Assembly: GCF_016861605.1 (NCBI RefSeq)
Contig: NZ_BOLM01000022.1
Location: 1 to 41,853 of the forward strand
Source of the DNA: Levilactobacillus wangkuiensis
GTDB lineage: Bacteria; Bacillota; Bacilli; Lactobacillales; Lactobacillaceae
Direction: 5' to 3'
Length of the DNA stretch: 41,853 nucleotides
This document shows positions 13,483-22,740 of the stretch, one piece after another; positions within the stretch are counted from its first letter, which is position 1, and each line of letters starts with the position of its first letter. The notes under the pieces were generated by a model, which made no database searches, was not told the origin of the DNA, and worked only from the letters and a program-made list of their open reading frames with translations. A program made the position numbers and the translations under genes.

Positions 13483-16400
13483 TTACATAGCCCCTTCCTA
13501 AATTTTTGCTTAACTTTATTTTTGTATTCATGCGATTGTATCCGTTATAAACATCATTAGCAGATACGACAGCAGGTACAGGGTTCTGTTGACCGGATAT
13601 TAATTCAGCCATCAATCCGATAATCTCTTTACCTTGCTTAATCAGCTCGGATAAATCGGTTGATTGAGTTGCTTGGGTAGTGGATTGTTGTGGCTTATCC
13701 GTCTTAGCAAACTCTTTCATCGTTGAGTCCATAATCTGGTATGCTCGGGCACGTTTGGTAATATCCCATGGGACGATTGACTCAGTCTTATTGCCTTCTG
13801 AGATATGTGCTAGTTGGGCAACCCTTGATATGCCACCGTTAGCGTACCAGCCAATACTCTTCTCATGGTTGTATGCCTGAGTGATTGAATGATAATTACC
13901 ATCATTGACGTACCATTTCATCCATTTCAATTGGGTGATTGGATTAGTCTTCCAGTCCGAACCTGATCGGGCCATCTTAGAAGCTGGTAAGGATTGAGGC
14001 AGTCCATAAGCACCAGTACCCGGATTGGTTGCCTTAGGGTTCCAGCCTGATTCCTTGGTAATGATGTAATTGTACATACCGTAATCAGATGTTGGGATAC
14101 CTGCTTGCTTAAGCCAATGCATATGGTCACCAGTAGGCTTAGCGGAACTTCCAGTAGTTGAGGAATTGTCCCCAAACATATCAGCCAACTTGGACATAAA
14201 CTTGAAGAAGCCTGAACCAACTTGAGACTTAATGCCCTTGGTACTGCCAGTTCCCTTCTTAGAAGAGGAGTCGTCACCCTTGCCACCATTCAGCTGAGCA
14301 ATCCGCCGTAATCCGGCAAATCCACCCATGAATCCTTTGATTGGTGCAGATTTAATGCCATCTGTTGGGTTCTCGGCATTCCACATCCGACCAGCACCAT
14401 TAGTAGAGGTAACAATACCTACGTGGTCACTACCACCGGAGCCCCAGAATGCTAAGTCACCGGGAACAGCTTTACCCCAGCTAACAGAATGGGTTGAGTT
14501 GTATTCAGGAACAGTTGTTGAACCAGATAAGGTAACCCCAATGTGCTTAAGGGCTTCATATACCAACCCGGAACAGTCATAGTAGTCGGGTCCTAAGCGT
14601 CCTTTGGTTTCTGAGTACTTGTAATTAGCCCGTTTAGAAAGCTTCATGGCTTCTTCAATAAACTTTTTACGGGTACCTGAACCAGTTGCTCCACCGTCTC
14701 CATCTAAATCAACCATTGACCAGAGGGAACTCCACCAGTTACCAGCTTGCTTCTTAACGTTATTGAACATACCTTTGGTAATATCGGCAACAACGCCAGC
14801 ACCGGCCTTAGTGTAATTGAACATTGAATCCAGACTCTTAATCGGGTGAGCAATAATCTTCTCAGCAGTCGTGAAGAACTTCTTCAATCCGGTTGCCTTC
14901 TTGACTAACCAGCCAGATACATCACCGATACCTGAACCGATACCACTCATCAAATTACCGAACCAGTTACCACTACCTTTGGCAAAGTGGGTAATCCCTT
15001 GCATACCCATGAATAGCTTGGTCTCAGAGGCATTCAGAACCTCTGTACCAGCTGGTAACATGGCTTGGGTATTTCTACCCTGTACAATGCCAGATTGCCC
15101 GTTGGGAAGGAATACAGCCTCCTTGTTACCCGTCTCAGGAGAATCATTGCCATCGTTTAGTACCGCCATGGTTGGCTTAGTGATTGCCTTACGGTTACCA
15201 GATAAGATACCAGTACCAGTAGCAAAGTGTACATGACCAATATCCCCAATGGCTTTCTTCTTGCCACCAAAGGTATGAATAACACCATCAACCAGGTTAA
15301 TACCCGAATTGATAATGTTAATCATGTCGTTCATACCATTTGAAGCCAGCTTTTTAAGGTCTTTCCATAACCCGGTAAAAATACCTTTAACACCTGACAC
15401 TAGACTTTTCCAACCGTTGTTAAAACTCTTCTTGAATGCCCCTAACCAAGTACCCATAGATATACCGAATACCTTGGTATGCTTCAAATCCTTGTTCCAG
15501 TATGAATGAAGCTTGGACCGCATGTTATTCCAATGACTAGTCCAGGAGTGTGAGAAACTACTCTTGAAACTGTTGAAGTGGCTTCCCATTGAGCCGAAGA
15601 AGGATTTAGTATTGTGCACAGAAGTATTCCAAGAATGCTTCAAACTGCTACCAACTGCTGACCAGTGCTTATCCCAAGACTTTTTGAAGCTAGACTTAAA
15701 CTTGTTCCAATTTCTGCTGATTCCATTGATACCATTCTTAACGGATTTACCAATATGGTCAGCCCATTTACCGATTGATTTACCAAGGTGGACAACGGAT
15801 TTTACCGTCTTATTTACCCATTCTCTGAACGGCTTGATGTGCTTGTACGCTTCATAAAATCCCGCAGCCAAAGCCCCAATAGCAACAACTGCAATACCAA
15901 TTGGATTAGCATCCAAGGCTACATTGAACAACCATTGAGCGGATGTAACAAGCTTTTGAACGACCACCAAATTTTTAATTACTCCGATAGCCTCAGTAGT
16001 TGCGGCAATGAATCGAGCAATCTTCGAAACGGCTAAAACACTACCAAAGGCAACGGCAAAGGCAGCGATTGTTTTGGTGTGTTTGGAAGCAAACTCGATA
16101 ATCTTAAGGAATCCACTAGCAAGTTTAGCTACGCCACCAATCAGCCAAGTAAGTCCCTTCTGGGTATCCTTATTATTGAAGGCTTTAGCCATATCTTGAG
16201 CCGCTCTAGTAATAACAGGCAATAGCTTAGAACCCATCATAATTTGAAGCTGTTGACCAGCCATTTTGAATCTCTCTACGTTCATCTTGGCGTTATTCGA
16301 GTTCTTATTGGCCAATTTTTGGACGTACTCGCCTTTTTTGCCAGCCTCAGTAACATCATTCGTTAGCTTTTTAAGTGACCCATCATACTTAGTTAACACT

Positions 16401-17986
16401 TGTGCGGCTTGCATACCGGTTTGACCAAAAATTCGCTTCAAGACATCTGCTTTATCAGCACCACCAAGCTTCTTGGTATGGTCTTCGATAATTTTGAAGA
16501 TTGCTGGCAGAGACTTGAAGTTTCCTTTTGCATCTTGGAAAACTTTGGTAGACTTAATGCCAATTTCTTTCAAAGCGCCCATAGCTGCATTCGTTGGGGA
16601 AGCCAAGCTAGTAATTGTCTTACGTAGACCAGTACCTGCCTTATCAGCTTCCATACCGTGATTAGACAACTCCCCCATTGCCGCAGAAGTCTGCTCAATT
16701 GAGAAGCCGGCATTTTTAGCCGTGTCCCCAACGTATTCCATACCTTTACCTAAGCTATGAAAGTCAGTAGCGGTAACGTCTGAAGCATACGCCAGATCAT
16801 TAACGACCCGTTTTGTATTCTTCATCATTTTAGCCGTGTTATTGGTCTTCATGCCGAAGGCTTCAATCGCCTGTGAAGAAACCTTAATGACATCTTTAAA
16901 GTCGTCTCCGGAAGCCACGGAAGCTTGTAATTCTGACTTCATAACGGCGATAGCTTCGGCACCAGTATGACCACGCTTGATTAAATCTTGGTACTGTTCA
17001 GCAATCTCTTGCTGTGCTACCCCATACTTAACGGAGTATTTAGCGCCATCTCGTTGCATCTTAGAGACTTGGGAAATAGCCTGACGTGCTTTCTCACCAG
17101 AAGTAACTAACAAATTTTGATTGACCTGGTACACCTTGTTTAAATTTGTGGCCTTTTTGGCACCAGCAATCGTCGCAGCACCCAAACTAGTCAAACCGGC
17201 TGCGGCCGTAATTGCGGCGCCTTTAAATGCTTGACCAATATTCGCAATCCTGTGTCTAGCTTTGGCCGCCCCATCTGACATCTTAGCCATACTACTACTC
17301 ATGGTGCCATACTTACCGGCTAATCGGCCGATCTCAGTTTTCTGTTTGGCCATTGAGGCAGTTGTTTGATTAACCCGAACAAGTTGCTTATTGTAGGCTT
17401 CACTGGCCCCACCAGAACTAGTCTTAAGCTTGGCTAACTCATTTTGCTGGATTTTCAACTGATCCGAAAGATTACGGTAGGACTCCCGTAGACCGTTAAG
17501 CTTAGCCCTACCAGCTTGGGCTTTATTTCCTTGATTCTCTAAAGCTTCTGCATAAGACTTGGAGACTGACGTGATTGACTTGTACCGTTCTTGCAAGTCA
17601 GCCAAGCCAGATTGATAATAGTCTACTGATTTTTTGGCACGGCCTTGTTGGGCAGTTAAGGACGCCATCTTATTCTCAGCATTAGCTAAATCCTTAGAAA
17701 GCCGAGCATAGTTATCACTGCCTTTAGTCGTTGAAGTATCAAGGCTTGCTTGACGCTCTTTCAACTTATCAATTTTGGCTTGTAAAGCTTGCATGGTCTT
17801 TCCAAGACCTTCATATTTAGCTTGTGCTGCACCCAAGCTATCATTTGCAGACTTCAAACTAATCTCATTAGCTTTCCATTCATTAGTGGTTGCTTTAATA
17901 GCGTTGTTCAGAGCTTTCAGACTAGAGGCCGCTGAGACGGTATCTAGCTTAACTTCGGTTGCCATTGTGTTCGATACTTTTGCCAT
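13469..17986 (-). CDS. tmp: Tape measure protein with two peptidoglycan hydrolase domains
   Basis: This 1505-residue protein has a coiled-coil N-terminus (~1-240), a TP901-type core with AMGELSNHGMEADKAGTGLRK-like sequence, hydrophobic segments near 650-760 and basic repeats with Trp/Lys (NKFKSSFKKSWDKHW). An NlpC/P60 cysteine peptidase domain (YYDCSGLVYEALKHIG, with DHVGIVT) lies near residues 1100-1220, and a lytic transglycosylase-like domain (YIITKESGWNPKA) near 1300-1390. It sets tail length and opens the cell wall at injection. At about 1.5 angstrom per residue the tail would be near 220 nm. Confidence 0.93.
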   Translation of the reverse strand: MAKVSNTMATEVKLDTVSAASSLKALNNAIKATTNEWKANEISLKSANDSLGAAQAKYEGLGKTMQALQAKIDKLKERQASLDTSTTKGSDNYARLSKDLANAENKMASLTAQQGRAKKSVDYYQSGLADLQERYKSITSVSKSYAEALENQGNKAQAGRAKLNGLRESYRNLSDQLKIQQNELAKLKTSSGGASEAYNKQLVRVNQTTASMAKQKTEIGRLAGKYGTMSSSMAKMSDGAAKARHRIANIGQAFKGAAITAAAGLTSLGAATIAGAKKATNLNKVYQVNQNLLVTSGEKARQAISQVSKMQRDGAKYSVKYGVAQQEIAEQYQDLIKRGHTGAEAIAVMKSELQASVASGDDFKDVIKVSSQAIEAFGMKTNNTAKMMKNTKRVVNDLAYASDVTATDFHSLGKGMEYVGDTAKNAGFSIEQTSAAMGELSNHGMEADKAGTGLRKTITSLASPTNAAMGALKEIGIKSTKVFQDAKGNFKSLPAIFKIIEDHTKKLGGADKADVLKRIFGQTGMQAAQVLTKYDGSLKKLTNDVTEAGKKGEYVQKLANKNSNNAKMNVERFKMAGQQLQIMMGSKLLPVITRAAQDMAKAFNNKDTQKGLTWLIGGVAKLASGFLKIIEFASKHTKTIAAFAVAFGSVLAVSKIARFIAATTEAIGVIKNLVVVQKLVTSAQWLFNVALDANPIGIAVVAIGALAAGFYEAYKHIKPFREWVNKTVKSVVHLGKSIGKWADHIGKSVKNGINGISRNWNKFKSSFKKSWDKHWSAVGSSLKHSWNTSVHNTKSFFGSMGSHFNSFKSSFSHSWTSHWNNMRSKLHSYWNKDLKHTKVFGISMGTWLGAFKKSFNNGWKSLVSGVKGIFTGLWKDLKKLASNGMNDMINIINSGINLVDGVIHTFGGKKKAIGDIGHVHFATGTGILSGNRKAITKPTMAVLNDGNDSPETGNKEAVFLPNGQSGIVQGRNTQAMLPAGTEVLNASETKLFMGMQGITHFAKGSGNWFGNLMSGIGSGIGDVSGWLVKKATGLKKFFTTAEKIIAHPIKSLDSMFNYTKAGAGVVADITKGMFNNVKKQAGNWWSSLWSMVDLDGDGGATGSGTRKKFIEEAMKLSKRANYKYSETKGRLGPDYYDCSGLVYEALKHIGVTLSGSTTVPEYNSTHSVSWGKAVPGDLAFWGSGGSDHVGIVTSTNGAGRMWNAENPTDGIKSAPIKGFMGGFAGLRRIAQLNGGKGDDSSSKKGTGSTKGIKSQVGSGFFKFMSKLADMFGDNSSTTGSSAKPTGDHMHWLKQAGIPTSDYGMYNYIITKESGWNPKATNPGTGAYGLPQSLPASKMARSGSDWKTNPITQLKWMKWYVNDGNYHSITQAYNHEKSIGWYANGGISRVAQLAHISEGNKTESIVPWDITKRARAYQIMDSTMKEFAKTDKPQQSTTQATQSTDLSELIKQGKEIIGLMAELISGQQNPVPAVVSANDVYNGYNRMNTKIKLSKNLGRGYVNGIQ

Positions 17987-17989
17987 TTA

Positions 17990-18576
17990 TTAATTGCCTC
18001 CTCTTAGTCTATTTACCATTGCCATAGGGTCTTCAGCACGTTTATCTTTAGGCTTTGCTTGGTTAATTCTGATCAGTTCGTAATAGTCTTCTCCATCCAA
18101 TTGAGATGGCAGTACCCCAGAATTAGCCATCATCTGTTGCTTAAAGTAGGCTTGGTCTTCTTGGGCATCTTCTAAGTCATGAATTAGAACGTTGAGACGA
18201 CCTATTACTTTTTTGGGCTTTCTTCATCCTCATTTTCTTTCAATGTTTGTTGCCATTGTTCATCAGTTAATCCTTGAATCCGTGCCAATACATAACTGAT
18301 AAAGTTTGACAATTCGTCCATAGTGACGGCATTCATTACCGTGTCTAATTCTTTTTCTGATAACTTTAAAACAGCTTGAAGGAAGCTAGTCATGGCTGTA
18401 ACCGCCTTTTGAGACTGTTCCATGACAGTTAGGGGGTCAGCTTCTGAATCCAATTGCATCTTGTCCATCTTCAACATCAAAATTTGAAGATTAGTGGCTT
18501 CATTGACAACCTTTACCGTGGTTTTTACTTCTGCTGATTTTTTCCTCAAGCCTAGTTTGCTGATATTAATTTTCAT
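17990..18576 (-). CDS. Tail assembly chaperone gpGT, made by -1 frameshift
   Basis: Translation starts as gpG at 18576 and slips back one base at CCCAAAA (18211-18217), three codons before the gpG stop. The -1 frame then stays open for about 72 more codons (VIGRLNVLIHDLEDAQEDQ ... MVNRLRGGN) and ends at 17990, just before the tape-measure ATG. This is the conserved gpG/gpGT arrangement of lambda-like tails. The extension is acidic and helical and would recruit the tape measure. Confidence 0.85.
18205..18576 (-). CDS. Tail assembly chaperone gpG
   Basis: This 123-residue helical protein lies between the major tail protein and the tape measure, the invariant place of gpG. The sequence (LQILMLKMDKMQLD, VMEQSQKAVTAMTSFLQAVLKL) fits lactobacillus tail chaperones. 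It ends ENEDEESPKK, with a slippery heptamer overlapping the last codons, and acts together with its frameshifted form to load tail tube subunits onto the tape measure. Confidence 0.85.
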   Translation of the reverse strand: MKINISKLGLRKKSAEVKTTVKVVNEATNLQILMLKMDKMQLDSEADPLTVMEQSQKAVTAMTSFLQAVLKLSEKELDTVMNAVTMDELSNFISYVLARIQGLTDEQWQQTLKENEDEESPKK

Positions 18577-18620
18577 TTATTTTTCCTTCTTATTTTTTAT
18601 TTTGCCAAAGGTAATGGCTA

Positions 18621-18650
18621 TGTAAAAAGCCACCCCATAAGGAGTGACTT
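18621..18650 (-). terminator. Terminator after the major tail protein gene
   Basis: A 10-bp stem with wobble pairs (18627-18636 with 18641-18650) is followed on the minus strand by five T. It is likely leaky, reducing tail-chaperone and tape-measure expression relative to the abundant tube protein. Confidence 0.7.
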
Positions 18651-18681
18651 AGAATGGTTCTATGATTTTACTGTTGTTGGG

Positions 18682-19296
18682 TTACTTGGCTGGGGTACTA
18701 CTCGCTGTGTATCCACCGAATACTTCGCTCATCATAGCTGCTTTGTCGAATTCTGTGTCAGCGCTTGTCCAGATCTTGTATGGTTGGCCGTCAAAAGTAT
18801 CGGCCTTCAATGGGTCCAATCCTTGATACGTCAGTGTGGTATTAGCATCGGTTTCAGCGTTGTTGTCCGTACCGTGGTTCATACCAGCTTCAATTAGTTG
18901 GCCGTTGGCAAAACCTTCATAAATATCCACACCACCATACGACCGGGAATGTACTAACATTGCAACGTGAGGCTTAGGTAGTTGACGTGTCCAGCCACCT
19001 TTGCCATCGTTAACGAATCCCTTTAACTTCTGCAAAATATCAAAGTTAATATCCAAGAATTCGAGGGCGACTTGGGGTTCCATTGAACCGTTTGATACCC
19101 GCTTAGGGCCGTCATTGGCATAACCGATTGTACCAGCAGCTTCCAACCCGGTTACGTTAGCTTGGGTAGCACCTTCTGCGTCTCCATCTACCAAGTAGAT
19201 ACCAGTGGCAGAAATACCTTTTGTAGCATCTGTAATAATGGCACCTGTTGAATCAATTAAACCAAAGGTGACATCTTTAACACCATGTGTACTCAT
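18682..19296 (-). CDS. Major tail (tube) protein
   Basis: This 204-residue protein (MSTHGVKDVTFGLIDSTGAII ... GAGTIGYANDG-like core) matches the length and style of Gram-positive siphophage major tail proteins. It assembles into the hexameric tube. Context is decisive: it lies after the connector and tail-completion genes and before a terminator and gpG. An AAGAGGT site precedes the ATG. Confidence 0.88.
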   Translation of the reverse strand: MSTHGVKDVTFGLIDSTGAIITDATKGISATGIYLVDGDAEGATQANVTGLEAAGTIGYANDGPKRVSNGSMEPQVALEFLDINFDILQKLKGFVNDGKGGWTRQLPKPHVAMLVHSRSYGGVDIYEGFANGQLIEAGMNHGTDNNAETDANTTLTYQGLDPLKADTFDGQPYKIWTSADTEFDKAAMMSEVFGGYTASSTPAK

Positions 19297-19299
19297 TGA

Positions 19300-19698
19300 T
19301 TAATTACCTCTTTTTATTTTTATATTTTTAAATACAGAAAATGTGGCTGTGACTTGTTCAGTATCTGGATCGACTACGTTGGGGTAGTGAGTAGCGATAA
19401 TCCACCCATTATCATCAAGTAAGTTCATCAGTTCCAGCTGTGCATCTAATACATTGATCGCAACTGTTTTAGAAAAGAAAATCTGCACTTGAATTGACGC
19501 GCTAATCTCAGAAAAAGTATCGTTTTTATATCCAGAGAGTGGCTCAGTAACACTAGTAAGTAACACTAGCGTCTTTGAACCGCTTGTATCAACCACATTT
19601 GGTATGTTTTCTGGATATAATCCATCTATCCAGGATGGTTTATTTGCTTTGATAATCTCGTAAACTTGAGTAACCGGAAGTTTAATGAGAATCACCAC
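19300..19698 (-). CDS. Tail completion/terminator protein (DUF806-like)
   Basis: This 132-residue protein (LPVTQVYEIIKANKPSWIDGLYPENIPN ... FSVFKNIKIKRGN) matches the lactobacillus DUF806 proteins that sit directly before the major tail protein and are thought to cap the tail tube. The start is a GTG near 19698 with a weak ribosome site, overlapping the preceding gene by 17 bp and suggesting coupling. Confidence 0.75.
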   Translation of the reverse strand: MVILIKLPVTQVYEIIKANKPSWIDGLYPENIPNVVDTSGSKTLVLLTSVTEPLSGYKNDTFSEISASIQVQIFFSKTVAINVLDAQLELMNLLDDNGWIIATHYPNVVDPDTEQVTATFSVFKNIKIKRGN

Positions 19699-20101
19699 CC
19701 GTCAATGCCTTATACTTGGCATATTCAGCAGCTAAAACCTTATCTTTGCTTGACTGAATGGCCGTATCGATAAAATGGTCGCCTTTAATATGCACCGTTC
19801 CATTATTAAGAAATAACGCGATTCTGGCATGATTAATTGGATCCTTCTCAAATCCTACCGTTGAACTTCCCGTCGCATATCCATCCACATCGTGATCGTC
19901 AGCAACTACCGCGTCCGCTAAATGCTTAACATGGTTCGTGTTCCGGCCATAACGATAATGTTTAGACTTGGTAGCCTGAAAATAACTATCCCGTAGTTGA
20001 TCAGCGCCAGCCTTAGTAATCACTTGTTGCTGAACTTTATTTGGCACCTTCTTTTTAACTTGTAAAAAGTAATGCTGTAATTGCTCATCTAAGCTAACCA
20101 T
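19682..20101 (-). CDS. HK97 gp10-like head-tail protein
   Basis: This 139-residue protein with HTH-like helices, the pattern YGRNTNHVKHLADAV and a C-terminal KGDHFIDTAIQ matches the HK97 gp10 family of neck or tail-joining proteins. It overlaps both neighbours by a few bases within the connector cluster. Confidence 0.78.
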   Translation of the reverse strand: MVSLDEQLQHYFLQVKKKVPNKVQQQVITKAGADQLRDSYFQATKSKHYRYGRNTNHVKHLADAVVADDHDVDGYATGSSTVGFEKDPINHARIALFLNNGTVHIKGDHFIDTAIQSSKDKVLAAEYAKYKALTGGDSH

Positions 20102-20450
20102 GCTTAGTCACCACCCGATGGCACGTGATTAAATCAAAGCCCTCATTTTGTAAGCCGTCATCTGCCGAGATACTGTCAATCTTGTACAGATCAGATCCGT
20201 GCTGAACTTGCAGCGTCTCGTTAACGGCCGGATTATGGCGAATAAAAAAGACCACTGCATTAGTGATCCCAGCTCCGGCTATGGTTAATTGCTGTTGCAC
20301 ATTCAACGACCACTGGCCCGCCCAACAGCTGAAATCTGCTGAAAATTGTTGAATTGGCGTGCCAGTATTCGGATTAACCTCGCCAGTATCAGCATCATGA
20401 CCAAAGGCGATGCGGAACGTCATTCGTGAAGGATTAATTGCTTTGGTCAT
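20094..20450 (-). CDS. Phage head closure/head-tail adaptor protein
   Basis: This 118-residue protein begins MTKAINPSRMTFRIAFG. GGAGGCGATC in front of 20450 supports this start over 20477. The beta-rich sequence with CWAGQWSLNVQQQL and a C-terminal KIDSISADD fits the SPP1 gp16/phage head-tail joining family, which closes the portal exit after packaging. Position between the gp6-like connector and gp10-like protein agrees. Confidence 0.75.
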   Translation of the reverse strand: MTKAINPSRMTFRIAFGHDADTGEVNPNTGTPIQQFSADFSCWAGQWSLNVQQQLTIAGAGITNAVVFFIRHNPAVNETLQVQHGSDLYKIDSISADDGLQNEGFDLITCHRVVTKHG

Positions 20451-20760
20451 CAGCGATCGCCTCCATTTTAAGTTCATAGAGCCCTCTCAGTTGCCCAATG
20501 ATCGAATCAACCGGTAGATTAATACTAATTGCCGTGGTTGGAACTAACGAACTCCGATAGTTATAGTAGGCTGAGGCCAATGCCATCACGGCGGTGTTAA
20601 ATAAATCAACCACACTGGCATCTTCATAGAAACTATCTAATTCTGTGCCGATCGCCTGCTTGATATAACTTTCAGCCGTATTTAGGTAACCTTTTAGAAG
20701 TTCGTCATCAGCATCACCATCTAAGCGTAATGATAATTTCAAATCATCTAGTGTTGGCAT
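20434..20760 (-). CDS. Head-tail connector, gp6-like
   Basis: This 108-residue all-helical protein (LKLSLRLDGDADDELLKGYLNTAESYIKQAIG ... NTAVMALASAYYNYRSS) is typical of HK97 gp6/phage gp6-like connectors that dock under the portal. It lies directly after the capsid gene and overlaps the next gene by 17 bp. Confidence 0.85.
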   Translation of the reverse strand: MPTLDDLKLSLRLDGDADDELLKGYLNTAESYIKQAIGTELDSFYEDASVVDLFNTAVMALASAYYNYRSSLVPTTAISINLPVDSIIGQLRGLYELKMEAIADDQSN

Positions 20761-20782
20761 TTAGCACTCTCCTTACTAATTA

Positions 20783-22015
20783 TTACTTACCAGGTGTGGT
20801 TGTAGAACCTGCTGCAAAGTTCGCTGGTTGGTCAGCAATCGCCGCAAACGAACCCGCAACAAAAGCTTCGGTATCCGTTGGTTCAACGTCAAACCGATCA
20901 ATCACACGAATCTTAGTTTGATCGGTTTCAAAGGCTCCGCCACCGATGTTTGTCGTCAGCAAGGACATGTTTTCCCGATCAAACAACGTCACAGCTTGTG
21001 ATAGATCACCGTAATACAGTGGGTAAACTGGTGCCGAAGCCGTACCAGTGTTTGGCAACCACTTGTCGGCCACTTCGACAATTCGCTTTCCACGAATTAA
21101 ATAACGATCGGGTTGTGTTGGGTCTGGTTGCAATAAGTAACGGCCCATTGCGTCCTTAACTTCTGACAGCACGTTAAACCCGGACGTGTTCGTCATTAAG
21201 ACTGAAGTAGACTTGATAGCTGGATCAACGGCCGTGTTGATCATCGTAATGATGTCATCAAACTTAGCTAAGGTCGGCTTCTTTGGCGCCTTGTTCATTA
21301 CTTCAATGATCTTAGCGTTGCGAGTAACTACAACCTTCTTGGCAATCCATTGTGATAGCCAAGCCATGATGTTGTCCGCCGTATCCTTTAATAAGGAGTT
21401 CGTCACCGTGCTAATTCCGGCGTAACGATGAATAGCGTACTTGATCAGCGTCAAGTTCGGATCATCATTGTCACCGATTTTAGCCGTTTCATCATCTAAG
21501 TCAGCCAACGGAGTAACGTCCGTCCACTTTTCCCAAACCCGTGACCCGGTCGGTGTTGAAACAGCTTCTCGCTTAACGTATTGTTGCAAAGAATCGTATT
21601 GACGAACTAACGTATTAATCGCAGTTTGAATATCTTGAGGGATCGTCAGCCCAATTGCATTACCCGATTCGTCAGTAGACGATGTGATCAAGTTCATAAC
21701 CTTGGGATCACCCTTAATCATGCCTTGGAAGTTCTTAATGAACTCATCTTTGATGTCTTTTTCTTTATCATCAAGTGGAGTCTTGTCCTTATCATCCATA
21801 TTGGCAATCTCTTGTGCCTTACGTTCTTCTTCCAATTGTGTGTGTAAAGCGTCACGACGAGCAACCGCGTTATCCCGTTCTGCAGTCATGTTTTTGAATT
21901 CTTCTTGGTTAAATTTATCATCTAAAACGGCAGCATTAAGCTTGTCATTTAGATCTGATACCTTTTGCCCTTGGGCAATCCAGGCATCGTTTAAGTCATT
22001 AATATTCGTAGCCAT
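20783..22015 (-). CDS. Major capsid protein, HK97 fold
   Basis: This 410-residue protein has an N-terminal coiled-coil delta domain (residues ~1-110, rich in Glu/Lys/Gln) followed by the HK97 core (PQDIQTAINTLVRQYDSLQQYV, then VLMTNTSGFNVL and DPTQPDRYLIRGKRI). The delta domain would be removed by the protease encoded just upstream. TAATG overlap with the protease stop couples the two. Confidence 0.93.
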   Translation of the reverse strand: MATNINDLNDAWIAQGQKVSDLNDKLNAAVLDDKFNQEEFKNMTAERDNAVARRDALHTQLEEERKAQEIANMDDKDKTPLDDKEKDIKDEFIKNFQGMIKGDPKVMNLITSSTDESGNAIGLTIPQDIQTAINTLVRQYDSLQQYVKREAVSTPTGSRVWEKWTDVTPLADLDDETAKIGDNDDPNLTLIKYAIHRYAGISTVTNSLLKDTADNIMAWLSQWIAKKVVVTRNAKIIEVMNKAPKKPTLAKFDDIITMINTAVDPAIKSTSVLMTNTSGFNVLSEVKDAMGRYLLQPDPTQPDRYLIRGKRIVEVADKWLPNTGTASAPVYPLYYGDLSQAVTLFDRENMSLLTTNIGGGAFETDQTKIRVIDRFDVEPTDTEAFVAGSFAAIADQPANFAAGSTTTPGK

Positions 22016-22740
22016 TAGTTGGCCTCCTCTTTATTTTTCCCCATCAAAATATCCAACTTGCTTTGCATTAGTGCATTAGCAGGTTGGCTTTCTTTAGGTT
22101 GTGTAAGTTTGGGTTGTGACTTGGAAATTAGGTTCATAAATTTGTTAATTGCCGTCTTGGAAGGAATCTCTGAAATTGAATTAGTGAATTGAGGTTGCTT
22201 GTCATCGACAAACATAATCTCGTCAGCGAAACCTTTATCCACTGCATCTTGTGCCGTCATCCAAGTCTCGTTTGCCATCAATTGCAGCACATCATCAGCG
22301 GCCATACCGGTCTTAGCAACATACGCTGCAACAATGGACTGATCAATGCTATCTAACACATTCGATTCATGCGACAGGTCATCCGCGTTGCCTTGGACGC
22401 CTGACCATGCCTTATGAATCATAATTTGTGCTGTGGGTGAGATAGAGACTTTGTCGCCAGCCATCGCAATCACACTAGCAGCACTAGCAGCTAAGCCTTG
22501 CACATTAACCGTGACATTTCCCTGATAATTTTTTAGCATCGTGTAAATTTCACTAGCAGCGAACACATCGCCACCGTTAGACGCAATGTCAACTTCTACA
22601 TCATCATTAGGCCCCACACTATCTAACACATCAGACACGCTGGCTGGTGATACCGCTGGCATACCGAAAAAATGATAGAATGCCGCTGTTTCATTGTCGA
22701 CCACGTCACCTTTAATCATTACCTTCTTCGTTGTTGTCAC
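22015..22740 (-). CDS. ClpP-type prohead protease
   Basis: This 241-residue S14 peptidase has the ClpP-like core: DIASNGGDVFAASEIY, the nucleophile motif GLAASAASVIAM (Ser86) and MIHKAW (His109). It cleaves the capsid delta domain and scaffold during head maturation. The C-terminal ~45 residues are low-complexity and may be scaffold-like. It overlaps the portal gene by 29 bp, which is standard in this module. Confidence 0.92.
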   Translation of the reverse strand: MTTTKKVMIKGDVVDNETAAFYHFFGMPAVSPASVSDVLDSVGPNDDVEVDIASNGGDVFAASEIYTMLKNYQGNVTVNVQGLAASAASVIAMAGDKVSISPTAQIMIHKAWSGVQGNADDLSHESNVLDSIDQSIVAAYVAKTGMAADDVLQLMANETWMTAQDAVDKGFADEIMFVDDKQPQFTNSISEIPSKTAINKFMNLISKSQPKLTQPKESQPANALMQSKLDILMGKNKEEAN